Assembly (NCBI GenBank): GCA_003139695.1
Contig: PLJM01000011.1
Coordinates: forward strand, 124,001-188,000
Direction of reading: 5' to 3'
Length of the DNA: 64,000 nucleotides
Origin: Candidatus Dormiibacterota bacterium
Lineage (GTDB): Bacteria > Chloroflexota > Dormibacteria > Dormibacterales > Dormibacteraceae
A program made the position numbers and the translations under genes. Below, piece after piece: positions 19,821-27,078 of the stretch (positions within the stretch are counted from its first letter, which is position 1; every line of letters begins with the position of its first letter). The notes under the pieces were generated by a model. It made no database searches. It was not told the origin of the DNA and saw only the letters and a program-made list of their open reading frames with translations.

Positions 19821-20600
19821 GTGAGCTACTTCGAACGACTCCGCGCGCTCTCCAAAGAGCGCCACACGCTTCTATGCGTGGGCCTGGATCCCGATCCGGA
19901 GCGCATCGAGGGCGGCGCGGCAGGCGCGCTGCGCCACTGCCGTGGCATCGTGCGCCAGACGCAGGAGCACGCCTGCTGCTTCAAGCCGAACAGCGCGTTC
20001 TGGGAGCAGTACGGTCCCGACGGCTGGAAGGCGCTGCTGGAGCTGCGAGACGAGGCCCCGACCACGCCGTTCCTCTTCGACGCCAAACGTGGCGACATGG
20101 GCAACACCATGCGCGCGTACGCGACCGCCGCCTTCGCGACCATGGCGATGGACGCGGCAACCGTGAACCCCTACCTCGGCGCCGATTCGATCGAGGAGTT
20201 CACGCGATACAGCGACCGAGGCGTCTACATCCTCTGCCGCACATCCAACCCGGGCGCGTCCAACCTTCAGCATCTTCAAGCGGATGGCAAGCCGCTCTAT
20301 CTACACGTCGCGGCCATGGCTGAGTCGCTGAACGTGCATGGCAACGTCGGCCTGGTGGTTGGGGCGACAGCACCCGAGCAGGTCGCCGAGCTGCGCGCGG
20401 TAACGGACCTGCCCTTCCTGATCCCAGGAGTTGGAGCACAGGGTGGCGACCTCGAAGGTTCGGTGCGCGCCGCCTGGAATGGCGACCCCGCCTCGTGCCT
20501 CGTCTCCTCGAGCCGCAGCATCCTGTACGCCGACAACCCAGCGCGCGCCGCCGCGGCCATGAAGGATGAGATCAACGCGATAGTGGGAGCGGTGGCGTGA
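19821..20600 (+). CDS. pyrF: Orotidine 5'-phosphate decarboxylase (type 2)
   Basis: Last step of UMP synthesis: decarboxylates OMP. A 259-residue protein of the longer 'type 2' subfamily seen in mycobacteria and myxobacteria. Visible: LLCVGLDPDPERI at the N-terminus, FKPNSAFWE, and the active-site Asp-Lys motif FDAKRGDMGNTMRAYA. GTG 19821 (MSYFERLRALSKERHT) matches the family start; the upstream open frame covers the repeat element. The stop overlaps the next gene as GTGA. No other pyrimidine gene is in the window. Confidence 0.93.
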   Translation: MSYFERLRALSKERHTLLCVGLDPDPERIEGGAAGALRHCRGIVRQTQEHACCFKPNSAFWEQYGPDGWKALLELRDEAPTTPFLFDAKRGDMGNTMRAYATAAFATMAMDAATVNPYLGADSIEEFTRYSDRGVYILCRTSNPGASNLQHLQADGKPLYLHVAAMAESLNVHGNVGLVVGATAPEQVAELRAVTDLPFLIPGVGAQGGDLEGSVRAAWNGDPASCLVSSSRSILYADNPARAAAAMKDEINAIVGAVA

Positions 20601-21835
20601 CCGAGGGGCGACATACCGCTCGCCTGGTGCTGGCCGGCCACATCATCGACTCGATGATGCTGCCGCAGGTGATGGACCTCGTCATGGACGAGGGCGGCAA
20701 CTTCACCATCGAGGAGCTCAAGGTCGGGCAGCACAAGACGGACACGTCGCTCTGCCGCATGGAGATCATCGCGAGCTCGGCGGAGCAGCTCGACCGCATC
20801 GTGCGCCGCGCCCGCGCGCTGGGTGCCACCGCGGAATCGGAGGAACCGGCGCAGCTCGAGAAAGTCGCTGTCGAGGGCGTGTTTCCGGAAGGCTTCTACT
20901 CGACGAGCAACCTGCCGACCGAGGTGCTGCTAGGCGACCGATGGGCGCCGGTCGAGAAGATCGAGATGGATACCGCGATCGCCGTCGACCGCAAGGCGCA
21001 GCGCGCGTGGTGCATCCCGTTTCAGGACGCGAAGCCGGGGATGGATGTCGTCGTTGGATACAAGGGCGTGCGCGTCACGCCGCTCGAGCGCTCGCGGCAG
21101 ACGGAGATTTTCAGCTTCATGGGCAGCGAGGTGTCGGCGGAAAAGCCGAAGAAGGTGCTCATCGGAGAGATCGCGAAAGAGATGCGTGCGATAAAGCAGT
21201 CAGGCGGCCGCATCGTGGTCGTCGCGGGCCCGGCCGTCGTGCACACGGGCGCCGGGCGTTACCTTTCGCAGCTGATCGAGCTCGGGTTCGTGCAGGTGCT
21301 GTTTGCGGGCAACGCGCTGGCCGTGCACGATGTCGAGGCAGCACTGTTCGGCACCGCGCTCGGCATCAACATCGAGACCGGCACAGCCACCGAGCACGGC
21401 CACGAGCACCACATGCGCGCCATCAACCGGGTGCGTGCGGCGGGGGGCCTCCGGCAGATGGTGGAGACGGGTCAGCTCACCTCTGGCGTGATGAAGTCGG
21501 CGATCGACCACGGGGTGGACATCGTGCTCGCGGGATCGGTGCGCGACGATGGACCGCTGCCCGACGTCATCACCGACATGATCGTGGCGCAGCAGCGAAT
21601 GCGCGCGTCGCTTTCGGGAGTTCGGATGGCGCTGATGCTCTCGACGATGCTGCACTCGATCGCCACGGGCAACATGTTGCCGGCGGGCGTGCGCACGGTG
21701 TGCGTCGACATCAACCCCGCGGTGGTCACCAAGCTGGCCGACCGAGGCAGCTGGCAGTCGATCGGTCTGGTCACCGACGTGGAATCCTTCTTGCGCGAAC
21801 TGGCCCTGGTAATGGAAACTGGAGCGCATGGGTAA
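20597..21835 (+). CDS. TIGR00300 family protein (LOR/SDH domain, ornithine cyclodeaminase type)
   Basis: A 412-residue protein of the TIGR00300 family, related to the archaeal ornithine cyclodeaminase and to the C-terminal half of cyanobacterial ArgZ/AgrE. Recognisable stretches include the N-terminal GHIIDSMMLPQVMD, EGVFPEGFYSTSNLPTEV, GPAVVHTGAGRYLSQLI, FAGNALAVHDVE and GTALGINIETGT. Family knowledge suggests NAD-dependent conversion of ornithine to proline plus ammonia. Activity here is inferred, not shown. It is coupled to pyrF by a GTGA overlap and overlaps the next small gene. Confidence 0.85.
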   Translation: MTEGRHTARLVLAGHIIDSMMLPQVMDLVMDEGGNFTIEELKVGQHKTDTSLCRMEIIASSAEQLDRIVRRARALGATAESEEPAQLEKVAVEGVFPEGFYSTSNLPTEVLLGDRWAPVEKIEMDTAIAVDRKAQRAWCIPFQDAKPGMDVVVGYKGVRVTPLERSRQTEIFSFMGSEVSAEKPKKVLIGEIAKEMRAIKQSGGRIVVVAGPAVVHTGAGRYLSQLIELGFVQVLFAGNALAVHDVEAALFGTALGINIETGTATEHGHEHHMRAINRVRAAGGLRQMVETGQLTSGVMKSAIDHGVDIVLAGSVRDDGPLPDVITDMIVAQQRMRASLSGVRMALMLSTMLHSIATGNMLPAGVRTVCVDINPAVVTKLADRGSWQSIGLVTDVESFLRELALVMETGAHG

Positions 21836-21968
21836 AGGACGCGACAAACAGGGCCGCGAGGCCAAGAAGAAGAAGAAGGTCAAGGTGCCTGGCGGTACGC
21901 CGGCCGCGAACGTCGACTTCCGGCACCACGTGGTGCCGGCCAGCCAACCCGAGCCGCCGCCTACTTAG
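21828..21968 (+). CDS. Small basic protein, unknown
   Basis: A 46-codon frame from ATG 21828 to TAG 21966-21968 gives a protein with a lysine cluster (AKKKKKVKV) and a proline-rich end (SQPEPPPT). It overlaps the end of the TIGR00300 gene by 8 bp, the usual mark of a coupled gene in this genome. Function unknown. The composition suggests nucleic-acid or ribosome binding, but that is only a guess. Confidence 0.5.
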   Translation: MGKGRDKQGREAKKKKKVKVPGGTPAANVDFRHHVVPASQPEPPPT

Positions 21969-22056
21969 ACAAGGTCCTGAGGTTCTCGGCTGACTAACCC
22001 GAGCAAGACCCGCTCGAAGGGGCGGGGAGGAGAGACACGCAGGTCAGCCAGCCACG

Positions 22057-23049
22057 CTAGGGGCTGCTCACGATCGCTGAGCGAGCTGACTCGTACTGCC
22101 AAACCCGCTTCGCGATCCGCGCCAGCAGCGACCATCCCGCCGCCACGCCGAAGCCGTCGCTGCAGATCACCAATACGTAGGGGCCGCGCCGACCGTTGAC
22201 GACCAGGGCTGCGTCGTGAAGGTTCTTGCCCAGATCGCCAATCTTGTGGACGACGGGAGCGCTGGGCGTCCCGGCCGGGATGCCGGCCTCGAAGGCGGTC
22301 TTGGTCAGTAGCGGGTAGAGCCAGCTCTGCGCCGCCCGGCCGCCCGCTGCTCCGCGCGCCTCCGATGCCCACAGCCGCGCCAGGTCGGAGCTGGTGGTGG
22401 TGTTGGGGTAATAGAACTGGGACTCCTTTGCTCCCATCGACCTGGCGTAGGCGTTCAGCGCCGGCCCGCCTCCAAGGTAGCGGACGAGGATGTGGGCCGC
22501 GGTGTTGTCAGACCAATGACCGACGCGCTGGGCGAGGACATCGCGCCTGAAGCATTCGCCCGGGTCGTAATCCCCGAAGTAACCGGGTTCAAAGTCCGAG
22601 GATCGGTAGCAGAGCTTGTCGTAAGTGTGCAGCCGCCCAGTTGCGATCCCCTGTGCTTCGGCCATCAACAGCGGCAGCTTGTAGGTGCTGGCGGCGGTCC
22701 ATCTGAGGTCGCCCTTCAGCGACCACGCCGAGGGCTGGTTGCCGCCCAGCTCGATCAGGGACACGCTGACGTGAGCCCCGGCCGCGCTCGCGATCTGGGT
22801 CACGTCAGCCGACAGGGCTGTGAAGGAACGCGGCGGGGGAGGCGGCGTAGGGCTGGGGCTCGGGAGCGGGGTGGGGCTGGGGCTGGGGCTCGGGAGCGGG
22901 GTGGGGCTGGGCGCAGCCACCTGGCCCGTCGCCCCGCTGCCCCCCAGGGCGGCACGGAGGGTGGCGCCGATCGTAGTCAGCGAGAGGACCATAACTGCCA
23001 CAACCGCCACCGCCACCACAGTCGTGACCCAGGCGGCGAGTCTCACCAC
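22057..23049 (-). CDS. Exported serine hydrolase (class A beta-lactamase-like)
   Basis: A 330-residue protein with an N-terminal membrane anchor (residues about 6-33) and an extracytoplasmic Pro/Ser linker (45-75, PSPSPTPLP repeats). The beta-lactamase-like domain has SxxK as Ser121-Thr-Tyr-Lys124, SDN at 180-182, and HKIGD at 268-272 where class A enzymes have KTG. I do not see a convincing omega-loop catalytic Glu, so resistance activity is doubtful; a D,D-peptidase-like or wall-related role is equally possible. The following 175 bp to Sat-CysC holds no gene. Confidence 0.8.
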   Translation of the reverse strand: MVRLAAWVTTVVAVAVVAVMVLSLTTIGATLRAALGGSGATGQVAAPSPTPLPSPSPSPTPLPSPSPTPPPPPRSFTALSADVTQIASAAGAHVSVSLIELGGNQPSAWSLKGDLRWTAASTYKLPLLMAEAQGIATGRLHTYDKLCYRSSDFEPGYFGDYDPGECFRRDVLAQRVGHWSDNTAAHILVRYLGGGPALNAYARSMGAKESQFYYPNTTTSSDLARLWASEARGAAGGRAAQSWLYPLLTKTAFEAGIPAGTPSAPVVHKIGDLGKNLHDAALVVNGRRGPYVLVICSDGFGVAAGWSLLARIAKRVWQYESARSAIVSSP

Positions 23050-23224
23050 GGCGACTCACATCGCAGGCGTGACCGAAGGTTGCGCGACGAAAGCGATGGC
23101 ATTCTGTAAAGCACCTGCGGTCAGATTTGAGACGAGACCGCGGCAATTTTACTGCCACGACTGCGATTCCGATCTCCTGGGAGCTCTGGAAGCCGAGCTA
23201 AGTCACCCGAATAGACGCCGGTAC

Positions 23225-24949
23225 TTAGACCGAGGATCCGATGTAGCCCTCGCGCTCCAGATGGAGAATGATCTGCTGGGCCGCCTCGGCCGGCGTCACG
23301 TCTGTGGTGTTGATCACCAGGTCGGCATCCGCCGGCTTCTCATAAGGATCCGAGACCCCAGTGAACTCTTTCAGGATGCCCGCGCGCGCCTTCGCGTAGA
23401 GGCCCTTTCGGTCGCGCTCCTCGCACACCTCGATCGGCGTCGCAACGTGAATCAGCACGAAACCTCCGCGCGACTCGACCATGTGGCGCACCTCTTTGCG
23501 GGTAGCGTCGTAAGGCGCAATCGGGGCGCAGATCGCGATGCCGCCGTTGCCGGTGATCTCGGAGGCGACAAAGCCGATGCGGCGAATGTTGAGGTCGCGG
23601 TGTTCCTTCGAGAAGCCGAGCTCTGAGGAGAGGTGTCGCCGAACGATGTCTCCGTCCAGCAGAGTGACCGGCCGGCCCCCGATCTCCAGCAGCTTCACCA
23701 AAACCACGTTGGCGATCGTCGACTTGCCCGAGCCTGAAAGGCCCGTGAAGAACAGCGTGAAACCTTGCTTCGAGCGTGGAGGGTAAGAGCGTCGCAGCTC
23801 AGCGGCGACGGCAGGTGGGGTGAACCACGCAGGCAGCTCGGCCCCTTCATTGAGACGGCGTCGCTGCTCGGTTCCGGATATCGACAGGACCCTCGCGCCC
23901 TTGGGGACTTCGTCATCCGGCATGTAGGTGTCGCGATCCTCGACGTAAACCATCTCCTGGAATGGCACCATCTGGACGCCGAGCTCATCCTCGTGGAGGC
24001 GGACCATTTCCTGTGCCTCGTAGGGGCCGTAGAAAGGCCGTCCCAACGAGTCCTTTCCGGGTCCTGCATGGTCGCGCCCAACGATGAGGTGGGTGACGCC
24101 GTGGTTGCGGCGGATGATCGCGTGGAGGAGAGCCTCGCGCGGGCCGCCCATGCGCATCGCGAGTGGAAGGAGTGACAGCATCGAGGTCCCGGGCGGATAG
24201 CTCGGCATGATCGCCTGGTAGCAGCGCACCCGCGTGTAGTGGTCGACATCGCCCGGCTTGGTCATGCCGACGACGGGATGGATGAGCAGATTCGCCTCGA
24301 CCTGCTTCGCCGCGCGAAGGGTGAGCTCGAAATGGGCGCGATGAAGTGGATTTCGAGTCTGGAAGGCGACGATCTGGCGCCACCCGCGCTGCTGAAAAAT
24401 TGCGCGCAGCTCAGCCGGCGTGTGACGCAGGTCGCCATAGTCGTAGTGGAGGGGGACCTGCAAGCCCTCCAGCTCGCCGGCGACGTAGTAAGGCCGGTTG
24501 CTGTCCAGGAGCATCGCCGACGATGGGTGGGCGCGGTTGACGGTGCCGTAGACCGCTTCGGCCTCGAGCATCAGGTCGGGCTGCCAGACATAAGCGACGT
24601 GGACGACGGCGAGCACCACGCCCTCGGGGTCGCGCAGGGCCAGGTTTGAGCCATCGTGCAGCTGCGCCGCGATTTCAGCCGTGACATCGAGCGTGATGGG
24701 AATGGGCCACAGGGTGCCGTCGGTCATGCGCATGTCGTCGCGCACGGTCTCGTAGTCGGGGCGGCTCATGAAGGTTTTGAGAGGAGAGAAGGCGCCGGTC
24801 AGCAGCAGCTCCAGGTCGCATAGCTGCCGCTGCGTCAGGTCCCAGGACGGCCAATCGCGCGATTGCACTTTCAGCTCCAGCCGCCGCTCTTCGTTAACCA
24901 GCGGATCGACGAGGGTGCCGCCGTATGGGCTGATCAGATGGTCAGACAT
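23225..24949 (-). CDS. Bifunctional sulfate adenylyltransferase / APS kinase
   Basis: Activates sulfate to APS and then to PAPS. The N-terminal ATP sulfurylase (about residues 1-390) shows FQTRNPLHRAHFEL (QxRNPxHxxH), HPVVGMTKPGDV and IVGRDHAGPGKD. The C-terminal APS kinase (about 395-570) has the P-loop FTGLSGSGKSTIAN and LDGDIVRRHLSSELGFS. 574 residues, typical of Sat-CysC fusions. It lies 48 bp downstream of a TauE-type permease, under the likely control of the Rrf2 regulator upstream. No APS/PAPS reductase is in the window, so PAPS could feed the nearby sulfotransferase as well as assimilation. Confidence 0.96.
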   Translation of the reverse strand: MSDHLISPYGGTLVDPLVNEERRLELKVQSRDWPSWDLTQRQLCDLELLLTGAFSPLKTFMSRPDYETVRDDMRMTDGTLWPIPITLDVTAEIAAQLHDGSNLALRDPEGVVLAVVHVAYVWQPDLMLEAEAVYGTVNRAHPSSAMLLDSNRPYYVAGELEGLQVPLHYDYGDLRHTPAELRAIFQQRGWRQIVAFQTRNPLHRAHFELTLRAAKQVEANLLIHPVVGMTKPGDVDHYTRVRCYQAIMPSYPPGTSMLSLLPLAMRMGGPREALLHAIIRRNHGVTHLIVGRDHAGPGKDSLGRPFYGPYEAQEMVRLHEDELGVQMVPFQEMVYVEDRDTYMPDDEVPKGARVLSISGTEQRRRLNEGAELPAWFTPPAVAAELRRSYPPRSKQGFTLFFTGLSGSGKSTIANVVLVKLLEIGGRPVTLLDGDIVRRHLSSELGFSKEHRDLNIRRIGFVASEITGNGGIAICAPIAPYDATRKEVRHMVESRGGFVLIHVATPIEVCEERDRKGLYAKARAGILKEFTGVSDPYEKPADADLVINTTDVTPAEAAQQIILHLEREGYIGSSV

Positions 24950-24997
24950 CGACTGGCAAGCCTATCAAGGCAACGGCAGAGACTCGGCCTGTTGTGG

Positions 24998-25918
24998 CTA
25001 AGGGAGACTTTCGCCGCTCGCCGCGGCCGCCACGAGCCGCGGCCGCGCTCGGGTCTGGGCGATCAGGACCCAGATGGGCGGGAGCGCGATCGCGAGCACG
25101 ACCAGACCTATGAAAAGGCCTGTGTTGCTGAAGTTCAGGAGCTTCATCGCTGACACGGCAAGGACGAAGACCAGGATCGGTCGCACCACGACATCGGGCG
25201 CTGACGCCGACAGGCGCGAGCCGAGGTATACGCCGGGGATGCTGCCGATGAGGATCGAAAGCGTCAGCGCGAGCGTGAAATCGCCGACCAGGACGTGGCC
25301 GAGCGCAGCAGCGCCGACGAGCGGGACCGCCTGCACGAGGTCTGTCCCCACCAGCCGGCGGCTCGTCAGCGTGGGGTATACGACCATCAGGAGGACGATC
25401 ATCAGCGAGCCGGAGCCGACCGAGGTCATGCCGACGATGAGGCCGACCACCGCGCCGACCAGGATCGTCAGGGCGGGCCGGATCCTGACCGGGCCGCCGT
25501 CGACCTGAGGATCGAGCCCGCGCCGGCGGCGGGCGTCGAGGTAGCTCTTGCCCACGATCCCGAAGCAGGCGATCACCAGCGCCACTCCCAGCAGGAGTTG
25601 GACGCGACTCTGAAGGGCATCGCCGGCACCGAACAGGCGAATGACGAAGACGCCCGCGAAGGCAGCCGGCACGGATCCGACGAAGAGCCACTTGACGATC
25701 CCCTTCTCGACGGTTCCCCGGCGCCAGTGCACGAAGCCGCCGACCGGCTTCATGAACAGAGAGGCGACGAGGTCGCTGCCGATGGCCGCCAGGGGGTGTA
25801 CTCGAAAGATGATCACGAGGATCGGGGTCATGAGGGCGCCGCCACCCATCCCGGTGAGGCCGACGACGAAGCCCACCAGGAGGCCGGCCAGCGCTATCAA
25901 CTGGTCGATCTGCGGCAA
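24998..25918 (-). CDS. TauE/SafE family membrane permease
   Basis: A 306-residue, about 8-helix membrane protein. Family hallmarks are the duplicated glycine motif GLTGMGGGALMTPIL near the N-terminus and GMTSVGSGSLMIVLL in the second half. TauE/SafE proteins move sulfite, sulfate or organosulfonates; placement directly upstream of Sat-CysC suggests sulfate uptake here. The start at 25918 gives MPQIDQLIALAGLLVGFVVG. A promoter (25983-26011) and a palindrome (25952-25974) lie just upstream. Confidence 0.88.
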   Translation of the reverse strand: MPQIDQLIALAGLLVGFVVGLTGMGGGALMTPILVIIFRVHPLAAIGSDLVASLFMKPVGGFVHWRRGTVEKGIVKWLFVGSVPAAFAGVFVIRLFGAGDALQSRVQLLLGVALVIACFGIVGKSYLDARRRRGLDPQVDGGPVRIRPALTILVGAVVGLIVGMTSVGSGSLMIVLLMVVYPTLTSRRLVGTDLVQAVPLVGAAALGHVLVGDFTLALTLSILIGSIPGVYLGSRLSASAPDVVVRPILVFVLAVSAMKLLNFSNTGLFIGLVVLAIALPPIWVLIAQTRARPRLVAAAASGESLP

Positions 25919-25951
25919 CCCGACCCCTCCGGTCCCAACCCCAACTGCACC

Positions 25952-25974
25952 ATCTCCACCGACTCGATGGAGAT
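25952..25974. promoter_or_regulatory. 23-bp palindrome, probable operator of tauE-sat
   Basis: A 23-bp inverted repeat around CTCCACCGACTCGATGGAG with one mismatched pair besides the centre base. It starts 34 bp upstream of the tauE start, just downstream of the predicted -10. A dimeric repressor such as the neighbouring Rrf2 protein is the obvious candidate. Binding is inferred. Confidence 0.6.
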
Positions 25975-25982
25975 AGGGCGGC

Positions 25983-26011
25983 AGCGTAGCGCCTCACCAG
26001 GGTCGAGTCAA
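25983..26011 (-). promoter_or_regulatory. Predicted promoter for tauE and sat-cysC
   Basis: On the minus strand TTGACT (26011-26006) and TACGCT (25988-25983) are separated by exactly 17 bp. It lies between the rrf2 stop and the tauE start, with the palindrome just downstream of the -10 box. Confidence 0.55.
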
Positions 26012-26014
26012 TAG

Positions 26015-26476
26015 TCAGCGCCGGACGGTCAGAGCCTCGGGGCTGGAGCTGAGGGCCACGACCGATGCCGGCAGCGAGCCCGACGCGAGGTCGGCGATCG
26101 TCACCGTCTCGAGCACCGACCGAAGGCTGGCGCGCACGGCGATCCACACCTGTCGCAGGGACTCGGAAGGTGGGGGATAGTGCACGTCCTCCGGGAGGAT
26201 CTCGTGGACGCTCGCCAGGGGACCTTCCACGGCTCGAATCACGTCCGCCACAGTGATCTCAGAGGCACGCCGCGCCAGCTGAAAGCCGCCCTGGCTGCCG
26301 CGATGGCTCGATACGATCCTGGCCCGCTTGAGGTCCGTGAGGATGTTGAGCAGGAATTTGAGAGGAATCTCTTGCGAGACCGCTATAGCTTCGGCCTTCA
26401 GAGGTTCGGCTGAGCTGGAGGCGGCCAGGAAAGTGGCCGCTCGGACGGCATAGTCAGCCTTGGCCGATATCCGCAT
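26015..26476 (-). CDS. Rrf2 family transcriptional regulator
   Basis: A 153-residue winged-helix regulator. MRISAKADYAVRAATFLA and the wing GGFQLARRASEITVADVIRAVEGPLA are typical of Rrf2/IscR/CymR. The protein contains no cysteine, so it cannot bind an Fe-S cluster like IscR or NsrR and is closer in that respect to CymR, which senses cysteine supply through a partner enzyme. It lies directly upstream of tauE and sat-cysC, on the same strand, so control of sulfate assimilation is the natural inference. Confidence 0.9.
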   Translation of the reverse strand: MRISAKADYAVRAATFLAASSSAEPLKAEAIAVSQEIPLKFLLNILTDLKRARIVSSHRGSQGGFQLARRASEITVADVIRAVEGPLASVHEILPEDVHYPPPSESLRQVWIAVRASLRSVLETVTIADLASGSLPASVVALSSSPEALTVRR

Positions 26477-26534
26477 CGCGATATTCTGCGCCGCGCTTCG
26501 AGAGGCGAGGAGAATCGGCGACCCCTTGAAAAAG

Positions 26535-26576
26535 AGAGAGCCGGCGGGGCTGTCGCGCCTCCGCCGGCTTTATTCG
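26535..26576 (-). terminator. Bidirectional-looking hairpin terminator
   Basis: AGCCGGCGG (26539-26547) pairs perfectly with CCGCCGGCT (26561-26569) around a 13-nt loop. On the minus strand the stem is followed by a CTCTCTTTTT run, and on the plus strand by TTATT. It lies just downstream of the small secreted-protein gene and upstream of rrf2, and should isolate the two. Confidence 0.75.
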
Positions 26577-26590
26577 AATGATGTGAGCCC

Positions 26591-26968
26591 CTACTTGCTC
26601 GGGGTCGGCACTCCCGCCGGCACCGGGGTGATTCCGAGCTCGCCCCGAAGCTTGGTCATGCGGGCTTGCTGCGCCGGCGTGCCCGCAGCTACGGCCTGAC
26701 GGAAAGTCGGAATCTGGCCGACGGGCGCCGGATTGCGCACTGGGAACTGTGGCACCTTGAAAGTCGGCGCGGTACCCGGGCACGGCGTGGCGGGGTGGGA
26801 AGCTGCGCAGCCGGCGGCTGGAGCCGTAGCGCTAACGAACGCCGCAGGCAGGGTGCCTGTACCGAACGCGAGGGAAATCAAAGCCGCGCCCGCTGCCGCA
26901 CCCAGTACCGGCATCACGAACCAGCGGGGGGTTGTCCGCGTAAGCCGACTGTTGAACGTACTGAGCAT
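26591..26968 (-). CDS. Small membrane-anchored or secreted protein, unknown
   Basis: A 125-residue protein that I do not recognise. It has an N-terminal hydrophobic segment (about residues 18-45, FVMPVLGAAAGAALISLAFG) and a Pro/Ala-rich exported part containing two cysteines (AGCAASHPATPCPG). The start ATG 26968 has a GGAGA Shine-Dalgarno 6-7 nt upstream, and a good promoter and terminator bracket the gene, so it is a monocistronic, probably well-expressed unit. Confidence 0.65.
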   Translation of the reverse strand: MLSTFNSRLTRTTPRWFVMPVLGAAAGAALISLAFGTGTLPAAFVSATAPAAGCAASHPATPCPGTAPTFKVPQFPVRNPAPVGQIPTFRQAVAAGTPAQQARMTKLRGELGITPVPAGVPTPSK

Positions 26969-26992
26969 GATCGTCTCCTGAACTCTTAATCG

Positions 26993-27021
26993 ATCTTACG
27001 CGGCCGGCGGGCCACTTTGAA
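26993..27021 (-). promoter_or_regulatory. Predicted promoter of the small secreted protein
   Basis: Minus-strand TTCAAA (27021-27016) and TAAGAT (26998-26993) are spaced by 17 bp, about 25 bp before the start codon of the gene ending at 26591. Confidence 0.5.
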
Positions 27022-27078
27022 CCGTCATTGGATAAGAACGGCCGGGGCCCCTATATAGTTTCGACTGCCGGGCGATTT

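Noticed and set aside
22840-22920. GGGGCTGGG-type repeats as a possible regulatory or CRISPR-like array
   Set aside because: They encode the Pro/Ser linker of the serine hydrolase in frame; no spacer structure exists.
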